Source of the DNA: Salminus brasiliensis
Lineage: Eukaryota; Chordata; Actinopteri; Characiformes; Bryconidae
Length of the DNA: 64,000 nt
NCBI RefSeq assembly: GCF_030463535.1
Contig: NC_132893.1
Location: forward strand, 20,692,027-20,756,026
Reading direction: 5' to 3'
Both the position numbers and the translations under genes were made by a program. Below are positions 58,896-64,000 of this stretch, piece after piece; the first letter of the stretch is position 1; every line of letters starts with the position of its first letter. The notes under the pieces were generated by a model, which had not been told where the DNA came from, made no database searches, and saw nothing but the letters and a program-made list of their open reading frames with translations.

Positions 58896-59859
58896 TTGGT
58901 TCACCTTGAAGATATGAAGTCATGACATAAGATAGAAGCTCTGAAGAACTGCAGATGGTATGATCACCATCCTCCAAACTACTGTAAAGTGACCTGCACA
59001 GGGCTGGTTTCAAAGAGATTACGTCTGGTTGTGAGACACAGAAAATCTTTAGAAGCAGCACAGTGTCCGATTCACAGAGCTGGCAGTAGTCTGATTTACA
59101 TCAAGACAATTAGGTTAGCCCTCAAAATTGCTTACAAAGGAAGTCACAAAGGAAGTCAGAAAAACCTTTTTTCCCCAACATACAGTTTGTCTAAATGAAG
59201 GCTTTCGAAAGCCCCAAGCATCTGATAAGTGCCTAAGTAAGCGGCCATTTAGCTCTTCCAGAGAAATTTCAGTCAACGGAAAGGACGTGTGTGTAACGTG
59301 AGAGCGACTTGTCCAGCCGGTCTTGTTTTTTTTGTTTGGTTTTTTTAACAGGAAGAGTAAACATAATCCTCCACATCTCACATGACTGAGATGATTTTCC
59401 GGATTAAAAATGGGATCTGAGGAACATTTACAGCCTGCCCAACCACAACTTCTAGAGCGTAAAAAAAACTCAGTCCAAGACTAAATAAAATGCGATTATC
59501 CTTCTCACACAATCAGCATACTTTAGGTAGACAAAACAATACAAGCCAATACCTTCCAGACCTTGACCGCCACCATTTCTCTTAACAGACATTTGTATTA
59601 CATTATTGAGAACTGAGAAAACACTTACCCATCTTCTTCTAGTCTTCTCCTGCTTTATGGGAATTTATTATAACTAATTTAATTTTATTTATTTTTTGTG
59701 CTAGGCAGCTGCTTGGAAGAGCCCACGTCTGCAGATTGTTGGGGTAAGGTTTGAGGATTCCAAGTATATCTTAAGCTTTGAAATAACTTTTCTGACAAAG
59801 ATTGGGAACAGGCCAGTGCTCTTAACAAGCTAATCAAAATCTGAGACCTTGGAAAAAGT
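58896..59859. other. Intergenic, no gene seen
   Basis: No exon or recognised element. Confidence 0.5.
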
Positions 59860-60185
59860 AACCCGAGATCAGCAGCCAGAGCCTGAGAGAGCACAATTGG
59901 TCATGCTCTCTCTGGATGGGTAGATGGCGCTCTCTCCCCTCATCACTCATTGTAATGCAGGCTGGCACAGACGTCGGTTGGCTGATGTATCTGATCTGGG
60001 GATGCAGACTTTCCTCCAAGCGTGTCGGCTGCCTAGTGATGCAGCACTGGCAGCAGCTCTTGAAGAGGTGGTGGCTGAACTCTCACCCTCCTAGCATTGG
60101 GAGCATTGCAAGTCCTAGTGAGTGGGTGGGTTAATTAGGTCTGCCAATTTGGGGGGTGGGGCATATTGGCAATAAAGGAGACCAA
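59860..60185 (+). mobile_element. SINE family B, head missing
   Basis: Starts in the body (CAGAGCCTGAGAGAGCACAA TTGG), continues through GATGGGTAGATGGCGCTCTC TCCCC, TTTCCTCCAAGCGTGTCGGC TGCC and ends GGTTAATTAGGTCTGCCAAT with GGCAATAAAGGAGACC. The tRNA-like head with boxes A and B is absent or unrecognisable. Confidence 0.7.
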
Positions 60186-61257
60186 AAACACTGGATTAAA
60201 TTGAATCTGATTTTTATATATATATATAAAAATTAGACAGATACAACAGTTTCATATACAAAATAAGAGTGGGTAGAACATACGCAGAGCCTGTGGCGGA
60301 TGACTTGAGTTAGTACATGAAATGCGAAAGGCACTAATTCACAACGTTCCAGTTTTCAAAATGAATGGTTACGTCCTGCACTTTTTTTTTTCCTTCTTCT
60401 TCTTTTCTACAGGAAAAATAAGGACGATAGTGCTTGAAGTGAAAACATGCTGTAAGACATAATGTGTACTTTCCAACAAAAAGTACAGTATTATCATGAA
60501 GTACCCTTGCAGAAACAGGCACATACCAACACGATGCTGCTGTAAACTGCACTCTTAAGAGCGTAATTCTTATTGGTTTAAGACTGACTGAGACTTATAT
60601 TTAATTGGCAACAAAAGAGCTTTTAAAGTAGAAAAATAATCTATACACACACATGCTACTACAAACACAAGACTGCATGACAGAAAGGTCCAGCATCGTG
60701 TCAACTGTAAGGAATGTCAACATTTTTTTTTCCATCAGTGATTTTGGTTATGCTCACTGTCCATTCAATAGTGTTCGCCTTTTCAAAAACAAAAAAAAAC
60801 AAACAAAAAAAAAAACCAAAAAAAAAACAAAGAAAGAAAAGAGAAACAAACTAATAAAAATTCTCAAACTTACTATGTCCTCCAAAAATGTGCAAAATAG
60901 ATTTAAGACTTAAACCTGGAATAGACCAAAACAACAAAAGGAATGTTTAAGATTATTCCCAAAGGCAATTATTTTGGTATGTAACATAGAAAAGGCAGTA
61001 ATGCAGCATTACGAGTTCAATCATCAATATCTTTGAATTGAACTTTGAAATTGACATACCGACACTACAAACGCTACTAAAGCTATGTTCACACTGCCAG
61101 GCTGTAGTTTAGTTTGCGATATGTAATAAGGATCTGACGTTTACAGAGCCATGTCAGAGCACTTTTAAATGTGGTCCTAGATCCGATACATGTCCGATTC
61201 GTGGCCATGACACCTCAATGAGAACGGCCTTATCGGAATTCATGTTCTTTTTCCCCC
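60186..61257. other. AT-rich, no gene seen
   Basis: A TATATATATATA run near 60216 and an A-rich tract at 60785-60845. In mammals the neighbour of KLHL35 is GDPD5, so a 3' UTR from a flanking gene could lie in the last 4 kb of the window, but no coding exon confirms it. Confidence 0.35.
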
Positions 61258-61455
61258 TGCGCTCTTCAAAATAAAGGTGCTTCAGATGGATCTTGGAGCG
61301 ATGCCATAAAAGAACCACTTAAGTTTCTAAAAAGATGCATGTGTGTAGAGATGTGAGAGTTTAAAGAACCTCTATACTAGAAGGAAAAGGACTTTATATC
61401 TTAACACTCATACATCTTTCTCGACAGCGGTTCTTCTATGACATCACATTTAGAC
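61258..61455. mobile_element. AGAACC-type MITE
   Basis: Left end CTCTTCAAAATAAAGGTGCT TCAGATGG then GAGCGATGCCATAAAAGAAC C. Right end GGTTCTTCTATGACATCAC. Worn but both halves recognisable. Confidence 0.6.
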
Positions 61456-62291
61456 CTCATTCGAACATGTGGGTAAGGTTTTTGTCAGTTTTGGCCTCCC
61501 AGCCACACGAAAAAGACAGTCACTGAAAACAGAGCTTTGCGAAAACACTGTCCATGGTGAAGTTTTTTTTAAATACACATGCATGTTCCTGGCTGAATCT
61601 CAAATACCTCCGTCCTCCCTATGGTGACCTACACAAGTCATGAAACTACAAATTCTACACCAAGATGGCACTAGATTTCAGATTTCCACATATGAATCTA
61701 TGTAAATACTGTTCTAGTACAAATATATATTAATGCTCTATTTAGACTTAGAATCCGTAATTTATTGACTTGCATAGTACACTACATAAAGGAGTAGTGT
61801 GTAATTTGGGATAGATCCTCTGGCTAGCATGCTAATTTTAAAATCTCGTTTTTAAAAATATCCAGATGTGTGGACGAGGCCCTAGTGTGCCAGCAACAGC
61901 TTCAAAAGCAAAGCAATGCATCTGATCTTGTTCTTGGTCCAATGATGAAGGCTGATTCTCAAATGGCTTCCTGCATCCTACACAGGTCAGTAAAAACAGT
62001 GGCACCTGTACTTAAATAATGCTATTAGTAATTAATTAGATTAACATAAACATAAAGCCATTTTTAGTTAGTGTGCACCGATCCCTCTTGGACAAATGGT
62101 GCACTCACAGAGCCATTGGAGATTCAGCCTCGGTTTAACGTTCACAGCACACAGGGTTCAATCACATGTGTGCATGAAGGTCGTTCAGCTCAAGTGTAGG
62201 TATCAGACAGATCATGACCTTAACCAACAAATCAGCAAAATTGGAATTGAAAAGCGAGGCTTGCAATGTGAACATAGCCTAATCGTACTTA
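61456..62291. other. Intergenic, no gene seen
   Basis: No exon or firmly identified element. Confidence 0.5.
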
Positions 62292-62903
62292 ACTAAAAGT
62301 TGCTAAAAGGGTTATTTAAGTGATGCCATGAGAGAACCATTCTTAGTTGCATTAGGACCCATTTTTGTAACTCAGAGAGGCTCAGCAGTCTAATACGCGG
62401 CCACTATAGCCCAGGGTGGCTAGTCTGATTTTTGAGCCATGCCGCTGTGCCCTTTAGTGGCTGGACTTGGACTCAGACTCTTTTAGTCGCACTCTCTCTG
62501 GGTAGGTAGATGCTGATCCCTCATCACTCTTAGAGTGATGTTGGACGGGTGTGGCAGAGCTGGGAACTCTGCCTGGCAATATTGCATCGGCAACAGTTGG
62601 AAAAGAGAAAGTGGATGGCTTGACATAGCCAGAAGAGACATGTTAAGACCTTACCTTCCTCATTTCAGGAGCACTGGTAGTGCTAGGGGGAACTGCAAGC
62701 ATGTGGGTTAATTGGCAGTACCAAACTGGAAGAAAAAGGAAGTATGGAGGTGCGTGAAGAACCTTTTAAAAGGATGTTCTTTACCTTTTTAAAAGGATCT
62801 ACACATGTACATCTTTTTTACAAAAATGGTTCATTATGTAACCAATGGTTCTTCTATAGCATCACTTAAAGAACCATTTGTAGCACCTTAATTTTCAAGA
62901 GTC
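62292..62903. mobile_element. AGAACC-type MITE split by an inserted SINE
   Basis: The left half at 62292-62372 (TGCTAAAAGGGTTATTTAAG TGATGCCATGAGAGAACC) and the right half at 62740-62903 (GGTTCTTCTATAGCATCACT TAAAGAACC, TTGTAGCACCTTAATTTTCA AGAG) are the two inverted ends of one MITE. The SINE at 62376-62735 lies between them. Confidence 0.7.
62376..62735 (+). mobile_element. SINE family B inside a MITE
   Basis: Head GGCTCAGCAGTCTAATACGC GGCCACTATAG, worn box B (GATTTTTGAGCC), body CGCACTCTCTCTGGGTAGGT AGATGC and CCCTCATCACTCTTAGAGTG ATG, tail GGGTTAATTGGCAGTACCAA ACTGG and an A/G-rich end. Confidence 0.7.
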
Positions 62904-64000
62904 TACATGACCTAGTAATTCTGAACATTCATGAATAAAATAACAATAAAACCAAACCGTTACTGCTACCCTGTAGCACATTCAGACATACACATCATAC
63001 CAACTGTGGCCGCAACATAGCGTGTAGCAGCCTTTAGGCCTTTGGAGGAATAAAAGATAAGAATGGCAATATTAATATTTTGGCAGTTTTCAAAATCCAT
63101 GTAATCCAAAACACAACAAAAACAACCAAATATAAAAAAAAAAAATAATAAAAAAAAAAAATAGAATGTTTATACTAAAGCAAGGCTGTTGACTCTCTGT
63201 CTAGACGTGTGTTAAGCCTAGTCTTGGATTATACTATGTGGATGAAGGATTTTTCTGTTTTCTACACAGTTTTTAACTTTAAGGCTGAGCTCTGTCCGGG
63301 CTTTAAAAACAGGTTCATAATCTTACCCTTAACTCCTTTCTTAAAATAAAATAAAATATACAAAAGGTTGCGAAGCACTGTTCTTTAGTGTTTGATCAGA
63401 TTCCATGCAACACAGCACATAGACATTTATCTGTACAATTACAATTAATTCTTACATACTGTAAAGGCATGGACTCATTGTTGGGCTGTGATTTTTGCTG
63501 TGGTCTGAGCCGCAGCCCTGTTGAGTTAGTCATGGAAACTAGCCTACGATGATCCTCATCACTATAATGTCAGTAAGCTACTGAATCACAGAAGACATTT
63601 ACAACACATACATTTAACAATGATACAACGTGGCACCTTTATGATCTGTGGTCATGTTTCTTTTTGTCAGTGGGTTTAACGTTAAAGCACAGCGGCAGTA
63701 ATAGGAACATCGTCCCTGAAAGTTGTTGTTCTTGTTTTTTTTTGTTGTACCCTCATTTCTGAAATACGTGGTGGAGGTAGCACGGTCAGCTGCATGCAGT
63801 GACGGGAGGGAAGGGAGGGGCGGCATTTGGGTGGCTGATGAGGACGGTTGCAGAATCAGTAACTATACATTCTTAGTGGCAGGTATTCATTGTCTGAGAT
63901 TAGTTTTGCTAAGCTGTTTTGAAGCCTCTGCACATGTGGGATATGACTGACGTGACATGGTCGCCCCTAAAATAAAAAAAAAAAACTATAGAAACATTTC
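62904..64000. other. AT-rich unique sequence, no gene seen
   Basis: An A-rich stretch at 63130-63165. No coding exon, but the absence of recognisable repeats after 63170 and several TTTATT sites would suit the 3' UTR of a minus-strand gene beyond the window. Not established. Confidence 0.3.

Noticed and set aside
60186-64000. Exons of gdpd5, the mammalian neighbour of KLHL35
   Set aside because: No coding similarity found in any frame; at most an untranslated region could be here.
1-64000. CRISPR arrays, operons, phage or plasmid features
   Set aside because: The window is vertebrate nuclear DNA with spliced genes. The regular repeats are minisatellites with no spacers.

Overview
This is a repeat-rich stretch of a vertebrate nuclear genome, almost certainly a ray-finned fish. 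It contains two protein genes with introns and GT-AG splice sites. The rest is intergenic DNA full of decayed Tc1-like transposons, short inverted-repeat elements (MITEs), tRNA-derived SINEs and simple repeats. Several of these repeats resemble ones I recall from otophysan fishes (characins, catfishes and relatives). That narrower placement rests on memory, not on a search.

Layout. Bases 1-38,700 hold no gene I can recognise. They contain SINEs, a roughly 1.4 kb element with long terminal inverted repeats (4803-6197) and its apparent deletion derivative (7900-8165), several Tc1 remnants, two minisatellites (48-bp and 68-bp units), an L2-like LINE tail, a small copied-in DNA segment at 36.0-36.2 kb, and one unidentified exon-like block near 24.7 kb. 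Bases 38,717-41,534 (minus strand) carry lrrc32 (GARP), a leucine-rich-repeat membrane protein that holds latent TGF-beta. Bases 46,710-53,636 (plus strand) carry klhl35, a BTB-BACK-Kelch protein in six coding exons. The two genes are divergent. About 5.2 kb separates their start codons, and that interval contains a Tc1 pseudogene, long CT/GA tracts and a mirror-like ATT/AAT array. Bases 53,700-64,000 hold the klhl35 3' UTR, a CCTAA-like minisatellite, more SINEs and MITEs, and AT-rich unique sequence with no coding exon that I can see.

How the parts relate. The two genes share no pathway that I know of. LRRC32 acts at the cell surface in TGF-beta presentation, and KLHL35 is predicted to be a substrate adaptor for a cullin-3 ubiquitin ligase. 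In mammals both lie on the same chromosome arm but not next to each other, so direct adjacency here is a feature of this genome or lineage. I found no new multi-gene system. The most unusual items are genome-dynamics events: an 80-bp templated insertion flanked by a 55-bp duplication, a SINE nested in a MITE, a microsatellite grown inside a Tc1 copy, and SINEs sharing their tail with a LINE.
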